DNA from: Neofusicoccum parvum
Taxonomy: Eukaryota; Ascomycota; Dothideomycetes; Botryosphaeriales; Botryosphaeriaceae
NCBI GenBank assembly: GCA_020912385.1
Contig: CP087206.1
Span: 3,534,001 to 3,598,000, forward strand
Length of the DNA stretch: 64,000 nt
Direction: 5' to 3'
The notes beneath the pieces were generated by a model, which ran no database searches, was not told where the DNA came from, and saw only the letters and a list, made by a program, of their open reading frames with translations. Both the position numbers and the translations under genes were made by a program. Shown here piece after piece: positions 1 through 11,100 of the stretch. Each line of letters begins with the position of its first letter. The first letter of the stretch is position 1.

Positions 1-1836
1 ATGGGACGGCAGAGTCACTGCGAAAAGCTCAACTTCCTATGACGTAGGCATGAACAGCTCTCCAGGGAGCTCATTTCCCAGACGGGGAGCTCGCGCCTCA
101 GGGTTGGCAGGCTCTCTGGGGCGGGAAACTTGTTTTCCAAGCCGCCAGTGGCTTCGTCACGTTACGCAGAGGATGGAGAGCGCGACGCGTCTGGCGTATT
201 GCGTCAGAGTCCAGCGGTTTCTGTGGGGAGGCCGGCCACCACGGCCTCACGCAGGCGGCCTGGTGAGACGAAGACCCTAAGGGCCTGTGGCTGGAGAGCG
301 GCATGGGGGAGGGTCCAATCGGCGATTGGCCTCTCGGACATGCAGCACAGCGCGGACGATGCCGCGCGAGGTGGCGGCGATCGAGACTGGCGGGCCTTCG
401 AGAAGCGAAATCTCAGTTGGGCGGAGGGCTTGAGGTGAGACAAACGGCGTCAGCCCGCAGTGGAGCGGCGCCCGGCGCGGCAGCAAGCGTGCGCCATTGG
501 GGGGAGATCAGCGGGCGACGAGCAGCATCCGGGCGGGACGCAGGAAGGTGTTGACGGCGGCGCAAGGAGAGGGCTGGTCGCGGGCGGCGGTGGGACCGGG
601 GGGGCCAGGCTGAGGGCCGCATCGGATTGCTCGCAGCGGCGGAGGCGCGGCCAGAAAAAAGTTGGAAGGCGGTGCGGATGACATATTGTGGCGCGTCGAG
701 CTGGAGCTGTATCCCAGCAGCTGCAGCAAACAGGATGGCGGCAGACGTAACGCGCCAGTGGCCGCGCAGTGCGCGCGATCGCGGCCTGTGCCTGCGCGAA
801 CCGGCGACGGCGGGCAGACCCTGCGACTGCTGGCGGACGGGCTGCGCGCAGCGGCATGCGAATTGCGCGGCGGGCGGGCTTTGCGATGGGATTTGGATAG
901 AGTTGCGGTTGCGCGATGGCGGATTGACGATGCGCAGAGGCCCCGGCCGCGCCCCCCGGACCCCGGCCGCGATGACGCCATCCGCATCTGGGCGCAGATT
1001 TGCAGCCGCGCGGGCTAGCACCAGCACATCGCGTCGTCCATCGTCCACCGTCCATCGTCCATCGTCCTAGCGGCCGCTGCCAACGTCGCTGCAGCGTCCA
1101 TCGCTTGTGCAACCGACCAGCCTAAGCGCCCCCGCGCCCGTGCCCGTGCCCGCTCGCCCTTCGATGCGCCCGCCTGCAGCCTGCCGAAGACACCAGAAAC
1201 GCTCCGCCCCGTCATCCCTGCCGATTCGCCGCGCTGTGCTTCTCCGCGCCCGCGCATGTTCCTCGTAGGACTCCGCCAGCTCCCAGCCTGTAGCCCCGGC
1301 ACTTCGTTCCTGCGACGCGGCTTGTCCGGTTGCTACATGTAACGTGCGGCGTGCCGTGATACACCGGGCTGGCGTGATGCTGCGAGGAGAGCACGCCCGC
1401 CGTCTCAGCAGCCATCGGGATTCCCGAGCCTTATCTTGATCCAGATCGCGCGTCGCACTCGACCTCCGTCCACCAGAAATTCAAGACGATATCATTGATC
1501 AGGTTTCCGGCCGTCCTTGCGGACTCAAGTATTGAACACATTTTTTAAGTTGAGCCACAGTCGAGCCAAGCACCATAATGATCTACATATGACGGTGGCT
1601 TCCGTCCACATCCACGAGGTGGGCAGTTCAAATTGGCATGGCGTGCCTATAAGCAGTATACAGCACATGTTAAAATAAACGGTGGAGCACGATGACCTCA
1701 CATATGCACGTGCGGATATTACGACTCATGGAAGTATCGCCCTCCCCGGCTCTGCGCTCAGGCGGTTGCGGACATCTGCAGCAAAAGAAAAACCACCCCC
1801 GGAGCATTCGGAGAATTAATCGTCGCCACTCCCCAT
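1..1836. other. GC-rich stretch without a recognised gene
   Basis: Several overlapping frames stay open here on both strands, mainly between 200 and 1300. Their translations are Arg/Pro/Ala-rich, share no family motif, and overlap in three frames at once, which is what GC-rich noncoding DNA gives by chance. From about 1450 the base composition becomes more balanced. The last part (1700-1836) is probably 3' flank of the minus-strand IQ-motif gene that ends at 1837. I see no RNA gene. Confidence 0.6.
1035..1067. repeat. 7-base tandem repeat (CGTCCAT)
   Basis: The heptamer CGTCCAT is repeated about 4.7 times in a row. The second copy carries one change (CGTCCAC). It lies in noncoding GC-rich DNA and looks like an ordinary minisatellite or slippage product. 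Confidence 0.85.
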
Positions 1837-3963
1837 CTACCTCTTCCCCTCGGGCGCAATGCCGCTCTCCACATCCCTGCTGCTCGCTTCGCCTCTGCTC
1901 TTCTTCTTTCTCTCTCCTTTCGGCACATGACCGGCCCCTCCAAACCCCAGCTTTCTCATGAACCTCAGCCTCAGGCTGCTGTGCCTCTTCTCCTCCTCTT
2001 CCTGCTGAGCCGCCTGAGCTAGAATCTCCCGCTCCCTCTCTGCACTCTTGCTCTTGTCTTTCTCCTGCTCTTCTCGCTTAGCCACCTCCTCTGGATGCAG
2101 TACTTTTTCCTTGTGATGGCTTGCATGGGCAACGCCACTCTTCAGCTTCCTCCGCGTCTTGACATAAGCCTCCAGCCCGACAAGAATGGCGTAGCTGCGC
2201 GAGATAGACACTCGGCTCATGTCAACGCCGTTATCGCGCAACGAGTGGACAAAAGAGCGGAAGTTGGACGTCGGCGGTCGATAGTGACCTGAAAGGGGTG
2301 AGAGACGACGCAATTGCCCATCCTTGATCTTTATGAGACCTGCGGCTGAGATGCGGGCGCCGTGGAGAAAGGAACTGTGCTGGAAAGCGCCGGATTGCTT
2401 GATACCGACGTAAAGACGGAACGAAGTGTCGGCAACCTGGAGATGCCAGCGGTCAGTACATGGTAAGGTAGGGAGACAGGCATCTACTGACAAAAATCCA
2501 GCTATTGGGCTTGACGCTCCGACGGAGAAGGTGGTTGAGAACAGCCGCTGCAGATACATGCTTGATCTTCTTGATGCCCTTTGCTTTTTGCATGTCATGG
2601 TTCACGTAGTGTTCCGCTTCTGGGTCGTCCACCGAGCCCGAAGAGAATATTGAACTCGCACTTGACGAGCTGGAGCTTGAAGTGCTATCCCTGCTATAGG
2701 CCGGGGTCCCGTCATCGTTTGGCACGATGCCGTTCACACTGTCCTTATACTGCGTCGATGTAGTAATTCTCTCCCCGTTTTTGGCCCAACACAATCTCCC
2801 CTCTTTGTCGATCTTCACCAGGTAATTCTGTCTTTCTTCCCGGTTCAAGTATCGGACCTGCTCTCTTTCCAGTCGTTCTCGAGAGCACGTCGGCATTTCG
2901 AAATTCCTCCCCTCCCCGTGATCTAGCCAGTAGAAGAAGTTCTCATGCGTGCCCGACTTCTTCCATTCGGCATGATATGCGCGGAGGTTGGACCCGTATC
3001 GGTGCTTCTGGTCGACCATTTCCAGCCAATACTGCAGGTCTGGAGGACAGCGTATTAGCCCAGACCAACAAGTTTCCAATCACGCATCCAATCTTACCCA
3101 TCACCTTGGCCGTCTTTTCCCGCTCGCGCTTGGCCTCCGCCTTCCGCGCGCGGCGGCGCTCCCGCTCTTCCGGAGAGAGCTGGTCCTCATCTGTCGACGA
3201 CTCGTCATTATTCGCATCGTCGCCGCCGGCACGCCGTGCCACCTCTCCAATGCGCCTCCAATTCTCCTTCGCGGCGTCCGATGCGGCGCGGGAACGGGCG
3301 GCGGGGCTGAGCTTGTCTGGCTCGCTCGGGGTTCGTGCGTGGCGGGAGACGGGTCGCGTGGCATTTCTCCAGCGCGCTGTGCAGGTTTAGCTCTGAACGA
3401 GGTTGTGGTGTCGACCGGTACTGACCCTCTTTGATGGCCTGTGGAGCACGCAGATCGCCGTTAGCTGATCGACACTTCGTTCGGTCGGGGCATTGGCAGG
3501 AGGACAGGAAGGGCGAGAGCGTAGAAGGGAAGACAGCGGCCTCCAGCAGCAACGCCGGCATTGTCTCACGTACCTCAACCCAGCGCGTCGACGCATCCAG
3601 TCCCATGCCTGCCAGCTCGCGACGCGACCGGTAGCCTCTGTAGTTGCGCTGGATCAGAGCGGCGGCGGCGGCCTCTTCGTCGCGCTGGCCTTGCGACTTG
3701 GCTGCCTGCATGGCTTCGTGCTTCGCATCCTGGCGCCGGGCGATGTCCTCCAGCACGTCTCTGGAAGGGACGGCGAGCGCAGCGGGCGCGGAGGAATGCG
3801 TTGCAGGCGCGCGCGCGGCAATGACATCGCTGCGTGGGGCAGCGTGCTTGGCGGCTCCAGGGTCCGCCAGCCTTGCGTCGCCTGACGCCCTCTCGGCCTC
3901 GTCGTTGGCGGCGCTGCCCTCGTCCGGCCCCGAAGCGCCCGGCTGCAGCGTAATCGGATCCAT
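1837..3963 (-). CDS. IQ calmodulin-binding motif protein, five exons
   Basis: Exons (minus): 3963-3574, 3438-3426, 3376-3098, 3039-2492, 2436-1837, giving 609 residues. An IQ motif lies at about residues 100-117 (ALIQRNYRGYRSRREL). The middle part has the block LQYWLEMVDQKHRYG followed by EWKKSGTHENFFYWLD, which I recognise from a conserved family of fungal IQ-domain proteins of unknown role. The tail is Lys/Glu-rich and basic. The first part before the IQ motif is low-complexity and acidic. Calmodulin binding is inferred from the motif alone. The second exon is only 13 bases long. Its phase is required to keep the frame between its neighbours, and donors include two GTCAGT sites. The start is the first ATG of an open frame that leads straight into the IQ motif. 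Function beyond calmodulin binding is unknown. Confidence 0.85.
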
Positions 3964-4419
3964 AGCTTCGAGAGGAAGTGGCAGGAGAGCTGTCGCAATC
4001 AGCCCGTCAAGGCGCAGGCGCCCAACAGGTTCGCCGGCTAGCGATCACTGCCCCCCGGCTGACGCCCTGTTCAGGCACCGGGACCCTCGTATCGTCACGT
4101 GTAGCCCGGAAGTCGGCCCACGGCTGCCCTGTTGCGCTGGCCGGCTGCATAACGGCGCGCTTTGGGCGGAGAACAGTGGCAATCAGCTTGCCTGAAACAG
4201 CGAAGGATGCCGCATCCAACCATTCCGCCGGCGAGATTGCGTCGCTGTCGTGCATCAGCAAAAAAAAACAAGAAGCACGCAGGAGCCGTTTGCGCCCGGC
4301 TGTCGGCAATCGTCTTCATGTCACGCAGTGGCAGTGCCGCTGGGCCCAAGGTGGCGTGGCATTTGACATTTGCTTGGCGGACGCGTGGTTGTAAAATGAA
4401 CGTGCAAAATGAAATTCCA
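3964..4419. other. Intergenic, upstream of the IQ-motif gene
   Basis: This 456-base interval holds the promoter side of the minus-strand IQ-motif gene and the 3' flank of the minus-strand hydrolase. An A-tract lies at about 4260-4270. I see no gene in it. Confidence 0.6.
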
Positions 4420-5529
4420 TCACGACAGCGCCTTCTTGATCTTCAGGCTCGCCAGCTCAACACTCGCGACAGCAGCCGCGCTCTTCCTAACTGGCTCCAG
4501 CATGACAAAGTCATGAACCTGCCCATCCGCCTCAAAGATTGCCACGTCTACTCCAGCTTGCTGCAGCAGATGCCCAAGATGCTTGCCCTCCGCAAGAAGC
4601 GGATCCACAGCCGCCGTGATGATGAGCGTCGGTGGCTGGGTGGCTGCCTGGTCCTTCTTCATGAGAATGGGAGAGGCCAAAATGTTCGATCGGTCGTTGC
4701 TCTTCGGTACGAACGCATTTACCATCCACTGCAAAAGGGGAACCCCGAGATACGGGCCGTCGTGGAATGTCTCATACGTCTCGCTCTGATTGAGGGTATC
4801 TGCGACGGGATAGAAGAGCCTAAATCATCGTTAGGACCGCCTTCTGAAACCATTTGGTTCAAATGCCACACTCACACTTGATAGCTAACCGTTGCAGGCA
4901 GTTTCTTCATAGCGGCCAGGTTTGACATCGCGACGGCCATGTGTCCTAACAATCGTCAGCCCACGTGACAAAGGCGAATTCATCCCCTGTACGAACCCCC
5001 AGCACTGTCGCCGGCGAAAGCGATTTTATCTGTCTTCAATCCATACTTCTCGCCTTCCTTGACAAAATACTCAACCGCGGCATAGGCTTCATCGAACTGC
5101 TGGGGAAATTGAGCCTCGGGCGCTGGCGTGTAGTACGGGAAGGCAAATGCGGACCCGGTCTGGCGAACCAAGTCACTGACCAGGCTGTCGTGGGTATTTG
5201 GGCTGGACTTGATTAATCGTTGCAAAACGACCTCGCTGTGTCTGAAATCTCTACCTGCCGAGAATCCATCCCCCACCGTGGAAGTAGAATGCGAGCGGAA
5301 CAGGACCACTGACGTTGGCAGGTTTGAAGAGAACTGTCTTGACGGAGCCGCCGGGACCACCTGCAGCAACGACCTCCTCTCGTAGGACGTCTTTTGACTT
5401 GTCGTGTTGCTGCAGACCTTCAAGCACTCCTCTGGCTTTTTCATAGGGCAATTCGTAGAGCGCTGGTCCACCAGCCTCGGCAAGGGCGTCGACAAAAGCC
5501 TGGTTGACTGGATCGAGATACGGGGCCAT
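4420..5529 (-). CDS. alpha/beta hydrolase, hormone-sensitive-lipase type (Abhydrolase_3)
   Basis: Exons (minus): 5529-5255, 5202-4997, 4945-4876, 4819-4420, giving 316 residues. The oxyanion-hole motif HGGGW is at about residues 84-88. The nucleophile elbow GDSAG is at about 156-160, with Ser158 as the probable nucleophile. The likely acid is the Asp of AVDPLL (about 256) and the likely base is the His of GQVHDF (about 286). Order and spacing match the HSL-like esterase/lipase family, which hydrolyses carboxyl esters; the actual substrate cannot be told. No signal peptide is seen at MAPYLDPVNQ, so a cytosolic enzyme is likely. An upstream in-frame start at 5553 would add eight residues. A TATATAAA box lies 54 bases upstream of the chosen ATG. 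Length is normal for the family and all catalytic residues are present. Confidence 0.88.
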
Positions 5530-5582
5530 TGTAATCAGTCGACTCCGCGACAAAGAGTGGGCATTTCAGTTGAGTCCGAAGA

Positions 5583-5590
5583 TTTATATA
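5583..5590 (-). promoter_or_regulatory. TATA box of the alpha/beta hydrolase gene
   Basis: The minus strand reads TATATAAA, 54 bases before the chosen ATG at 5529. This fits a core promoter with a short leader. A strong TATA box is common on regulated rather than constitutive fungal genes, so induced expression of the hydrolase is a reasonable inference. Confidence 0.5.
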
Positions 5591-5591
5591 C

Positions 5592-5801
5592 TTAAAGAAA
5601 GGCCTCAAGACTGTCGCGTTGCTGCTTTTGAGTCTGCGCGGCTCATTGTAGCATGCTTAGCGCGTTGCTTACCTGTCCCAAGGACGTCCATGCAGGCTGT
5701 TGAATAATTGCTAGGATAAGCAAAAGGTTGATGACAATCCTCGCATGAGAGACGCCAGCAACAGCGAGGCTTAAGAGTTCGATGGCGATTGGGCTGGCCA
5801 T
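5592..5801 (-). CDS. candidate small membrane protein, two exons (weak)
   Basis: A 43-codon frame starting MASPIAIELLSLAVAG ends at a consensus donor (GTAAGC, 5672). Splicing to the acceptor AAAAGCAG ending at 5622 removes a 51-base intron and gives a 52-residue product ending QRDSLEAFL. The product is mostly hydrophobic with one likely membrane span (about residues 20-35, VINLLLILAI). It lies just upstream of the hydrolase and would end at the hydrolase TATA box. I do not recognise it. It could be chance, or part of a longer transcript with upstream exons between 5860 and 6160, where another hydrophobic frame is open. Confidence 0.22.
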
Positions 5802-8169
5802 GGCGTCCTCGGTCGCGTTGGCGGGGTCTCGTTCCCACAAGGAACACGGGGCGCGCCACTAGGCTAGTTGGGACACACCACCGGCGGCAGGCTGAAGATT
5901 GGCGCAAGCCCAGGACGAACGCAACGCGACCACAGAACAGAAATCGGAACCACCCAGGGGATAAAGGTGATGGAGAAAATGAGGCCGGTGCATGTGTACC
6001 CAGCATTGCAACCTCGCAGGTCGGAGCTGGCATGCAGATGGCGATTCCATTGAGCGAGGTCGTTCGTCGTGAGCTGTGGCACTCGACGCGCTGCGAGAAA
6101 CATGCCCGGCCGCCAGCTCGACATTTGAGCAGTTAAGTAGAAGTGTTCCAGCCTCACAGCTGTCGCGGTCGGTTTTACGGAACACGTCGAGATGGAGCCG
6201 TGGGTCAGGCCTGATGAAATCGGTCAACGCACGCTAGGGCGGGTGAGACACACAGTGGGCGGGCCGCGGGAATTCCCAGGCGCGGATTGGTCCTCCCTGC
6301 ATCACCCTACCTTGACCTTACGTCGATAGAATTTGTCCAACTCGACGATCGGGCTGGCTCAGTCGCAAACATTCGCGTCATGGGCAGCGATACGGTCTCA
6401 CACTTAATATAGACTTACTGATCTCAGACGAGGCTCCGAGGCGGAGGCAAATCGCTGCCACGCTGGACATGCTTCACCGGACGGATGTTTCCATGCCGAG
6501 CTGCTCCGCGTGCGATGTTGAGTGAGATTGTCGCACCCCCTCCCGGCTCCAAAGCCAGAGCCACGACGCAATGGGCCAGGCTGCTCAGCTGGGCGGTGCG
6601 ACAGGCCATGTGCTCATGCTCAACCACGCAAGTGAAGGCAGCTGTGATCCCCCACTGCCGAGGGACGTCCAGATGCGCGGCGGCTACGCCCGTACTTTGG
6701 CCAGGCCTAAGGTCCGACTGGGGAGCATCGCCTGGGCGCGTGCGGGGGCCAGTTGATGCGATGGAGACCAGCGAAGGGGGCACGGCGGAGATGACACAAG
6801 CGAGACGTGACTCGATGTGCCGCTGCAGTCTGCCTGGGGCTCACGCGACAGCGGCTTTGCGGAGCTTAAAGCTGCCGTGCGCGGCGGGCTCAGACGTCGC
6901 CCGCCGGGCGCGGCATCGGCGGCCAGCGGTGCAGCAGCACGGCGAGAGCAGCGTGGGAGGACCTCAGCCGGGATGGATTGCTGGTCTCCGTCGGCGCTGG
7001 ACGTCGGGACGCCCTCGCGCTGCCCTTGCGCTAGACCGCATGCGGCACGCTAAATCACCACGAACGACCAAGGCCTGAGGGCTCTCAGGTGCTCTGCCGC
7101 AGCGTCGGCGGAACCTCGAGAGCAAGCCGCTCCAGCGCCCGGGATTAGGTCGGTATCAAACGCCCAAATGCAGCGCGAGGGTCCGGTCCGGTCCCGGCCT
7201 GCGCTGCTGGACCGCAGGGTTGCGGAAAACTCAGATGTAATACGTGGCAGGCCGGGACGGCTCACTCGTCCTAGCCACGCCGCTGCGCTCTCAGCCTGGG
7301 CGGCGCATGTCCAGGCGAAGCCAGCGGCGCCGTGCTAGCGGGTCGCTGCAGGAGGAATGCGACGGGCGAGCCTCCTCCACGGCCCGCGCCCAAGGGGACA
7401 GCGCGAGCAGCGGCGGGCGGACGGGGCACGCAGCGCGGATCTGGCGTCGTCGGCGCTGCTGGGCGAGCTGCTGTCGCGGCCGCGCCGTGCTCCTAGGGGG
7501 ACGGGTGCGGTCTTATTGGACGATCCCGGGAGAGCCATCCGCCGGCATCCTGTGGCGGCCGTCGCCAGCGCCGCGCTCCACGGCCGTCGCCCGCGCAGGC
7601 GCGCACCGGGGCACAGGGCGGCGCGCCCGGGCGGTGCAGGCCGCCGCGGCGAGGTGAGGTTGGCGTAAGGTTGCGGTGCTGCGGGAATAATAATGGGCGA
7701 TGGTGTTGAAGCAAGCGAGGAAGCTTGGAGAGCCTAGCGCCAGGCCCCCATGTCATTCCTCCGGCTGGGTCGTCAGTGCATTGAGGTCCAGTGCCGGCGC
7801 CCATCCATCAGCCTGCGGCCTTCTCAAACTTAACCCACCTCATTCTTCCGCCCTCGCCCACGTCCCCATATGCCGTTCTGACGATCTCGCCGCTGCCGCA
7901 TCCCCCCAGCCCGCCGCATCCCGGAGCCATTGCCGCTGCCAGCAGCCCTTGCCCGCGCCCGCCCTTGCACGCGACTTCCGCCGCCATCTTCGCGTTTTGC
8001 GGCCGCGGACCGTGGACCTGTCTTCCTGGGTGAGCGCCTCCAGACCTATGCAGCCCTGATATCGCGCCACCACGGCCACCCTCCGCCCCAGAACACCCCC
8101 GGCGACCCGCACGCAGTCGTGGACCCAGCATCCCCCGTCGCCGCGCCGTGATTCTCGACGTGTCACTCC
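5802..8169. other. Long GC-rich intergenic and leader region upstream of Snt2
   Basis: About 2.4 kb with many overlapping open frames on both strands but none with a recognisable domain. The last 400 bases before 8170 are pyrimidine-rich (CCCTCGCC, CATCCCCC), as expected of a fungal 5' untranslated leader for the large Snt2 gene. Several short upstream ATGs occur there, so translation of Snt2 could be limited by upstream open frames. Confidence 0.5.
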
Positions 8170-11100
8170 ATGGTTGATGGGGGCGGTTCGTCCTTTCGCG
8201 CGGTGAACTCCCCCAACCTGGGCGCCGCGACAAGCGACGAGGCCGCGCGACCTCCAGCGCCGCCTCTGGACGCAATGCAGAGCGTAACGCCCTCCAGCAA
8301 CGGGGCCCATCAAAGCCCCGAGCCCGCGCAGCAGAGCACGTCGCATTCCGCCAATTCGCTGCCCGCCGCGGAGCGAGACGCGCAGCCCTCTCCCCCGGCA
8401 GCTCCGTCGCCCGCTGCCTTGCCACCCACGCAGTCGCAGCCCGCGACCTCCTCCTCCACGCCGGCACCCGCGCAGACGCCGGCAAAGGACGAGACTCCGA
8501 CCAATGCGGGCGGCTACGGCACTCGCTCGCGCAACCGGCCAAGTGCGGCTCGCATCAACTACGCGGAGGACATAGAAATGGATTTCGAAATACCTGCGAC
8601 GAACGGCAGCAATGGCACCTCCTCCGAGCGCACCACGCGCAGCCCGGCTGGCGGAACGGACGCTGGCCAGTCCCCTGCCCCGAACACCAAGAAGCCAGCC
8701 GCGACGACAAATGGGACCACCACTTCCGCCACCGCAAGCAGAGATCCTTCAATCCCTGGCACTTTGACATTTTCTGCGAACCCGAACGCAAATGTTGGGG
8801 CGACTACCCAGGGGAAGAAGAGGAAGGCCGGTGGCGCTCACGCAGCCGCCTCCGCTACTGCGGCCACCTCGGCCGCACCCACCGCCCCGGCATCAAGGCG
8901 GAAGGAAACCACCATCGCGGCAAACATGATTCGCGAGACGAACATGATGACTTTCGAAAAAAGCGGCTCAAGATTAAAACGCGGGAAGCTAGAGGCCGAT
9001 GATGGCACTCTCCTCGCAGTGGATGGTAAGCCCTTGCTTCTTTCGACATCCGCCCATGTTCAGGCCCCGTCTCCGCTTCTTAAGCGGAGTGTTTTTTTGG
9101 GCCCAGATTTGTAATTTTGAAAATGCTGACCATTTGTAGACCATGTGTACCTCGTTTGCGAACCCCCTGGAGAGCCGTATTACCTGTGCCGAATCATGGA
9201 GTTTCTTCACACAGATCACGAGGATCCCAACTCTCCCGTCGACTCCCTTCGGGTCAACTGGTTCTATCGGCCGCGAGATGTGCTGCGATACAATAATGAT
9301 ACCCGCCTGGTGTACGGGACGATGCATTCAGACATCTGTCCTCTCACTTCTTTGCGCGGAAAATGCTACATTCGGCATCGCAGCGACATTGCCGACTTTG
9401 ACGAGTTCCGAAAGACCAAGGACTCATTTTGGTTCAACCAGGTTTTCGACCGTTTCATCCACAGATGGTACGAGGTCATTCCCGTGTCACAGGTCATCAA
9501 CGTTCCCGAGAAGGTCAAGAAGGCATTAGACGAGAGATGGAAATTCGTCGTTGTAGAGACGAGTCGCGTCAAGGAATTGACCAGTGCAGTGAAGACCTGC
9601 AAGCGCTGCTCTGGCTATTGCGCTGCGTAAGACTCGAATTTTCACCGGAAGTTGCGTGCAGAGTGGCTGACAGAATGCAGAAACGATTCCGTGGAGTGTG
9701 CGGTTTGTCACAACACCTACCACATGAACTGTGTCCGCCCACCGCTTCTGAAAAAGCCATCGAGGGGGTTCGCCTGGGCCTGTGGTCCATGCGGCAGGGC
9801 GCAGGAGCGGAAATTGGAAGCACGGCGAACGCCGATCATCGGCGAGACTGCAACTTCACAAGAAGATGAGGAGGTCGTTGATGAGGAAGAAGAGGATCCC
9901 GGCGCGATCAACACGACTGCCCCAAGCCCCAGCGGCGATGCGAAGATTGATGACCATCCAGCGACTCAAGCCGAAATCGCCCTGGCGAAGATGTGGCCCA
10001 TGCGGTACCTTGGGATACACTGTCGTGTGGAGGACGCGTTGCAATACGATGACAGGGCCATCTACCCTCGCGCAAGTTCTCGCCTGGGACCGAGGCACCA
10101 AGCGAACGTCAACGTCTGGCACGGCAGACCGGTCGAGCTTGTCAAACCGGCAGAGATCAGGAAACGTTACAACAAGGGCCCGGCTCACAAGAAGGACCCG
10201 AAATTGTCCAAAGAGGATCTCGAAGCAGATCGGGCGGAGAAAGCAAAGCGACCGAAGTGGGTCCAGGACGAACCAGCTGGCTACGTTCGCCGTGGCGAGG
10301 ATTTCCCGAACGATGACCCGAGGTGCACGGCGAAGGCCATTTTCAAGATGCCTGCGGAGTCTGTGCGGGGCGAGGACGACGCCCCTGCTGACCGTGAGAA
10401 GCTTATCGATGATTACATGTCGAGAGCTAGGTCGGAAGTGGCGAAGATCGTTGGTGTTCAGGAGTACAACACTAACTTCCTGACGAAGGCGATCGAACTG
10501 CTCTACGCCAACAACTATGATGCGGATGCAGCGCTCGAACAGCTGAAGAAGATCAACAGGCGAAAAGATCTAAGAGAGCCGGAACCAAACAAGGAGGAGA
10601 AGAAGCGTTTTGAAGAGGGTGTGGCAAAGTATGGATCTGAGCTGCGCAACGTTCGCCTCCACGTTAGGACCATGTCCCACGCCGATGTTGTTCGGTACTA
10701 CTATCTCTGGAAAAAGACTCCGAAAGGAAAGGAAATCTGGGGCAACTACGACGGCCGAAAGGGAAAGAATCAGAAGGTCGCAGCAGATTCCACTTCAAAG
10801 CTCGTCGATGACATTGCGGACGATGTGGATGACTCTGCTTTCGATTTTGGAAAGGCAGACGCTCGCAAGAAGAGCTTCGTCTGCAAGTTTTGCTCGACGA
10901 AGAAGTCACGACAGTGGCGTAGAGCCCCCGGCGTTGCACCCGGCCAAACCGTTCCCGCTGATGGCCGCAGTAAAGACAAAGGGACAAACCTCATCCCTGG
11001 TCTTTGCCAACGCTGCGCCCGCCTTTGGAGGAAGTATGCAATCAAGTACGAGGATGCGGATGAGCTCATCAAGAAAATTTCTGCCGCAGGTGGGAAGAAA

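Noticed and set aside
413..1112. Overlapping 150-220 residue open frames on the minus strand
   Set aside because: Three frames are open at once with Arg/Ala/Pro-rich, motif-free translations, as expected for GC-rich noncoding DNA.
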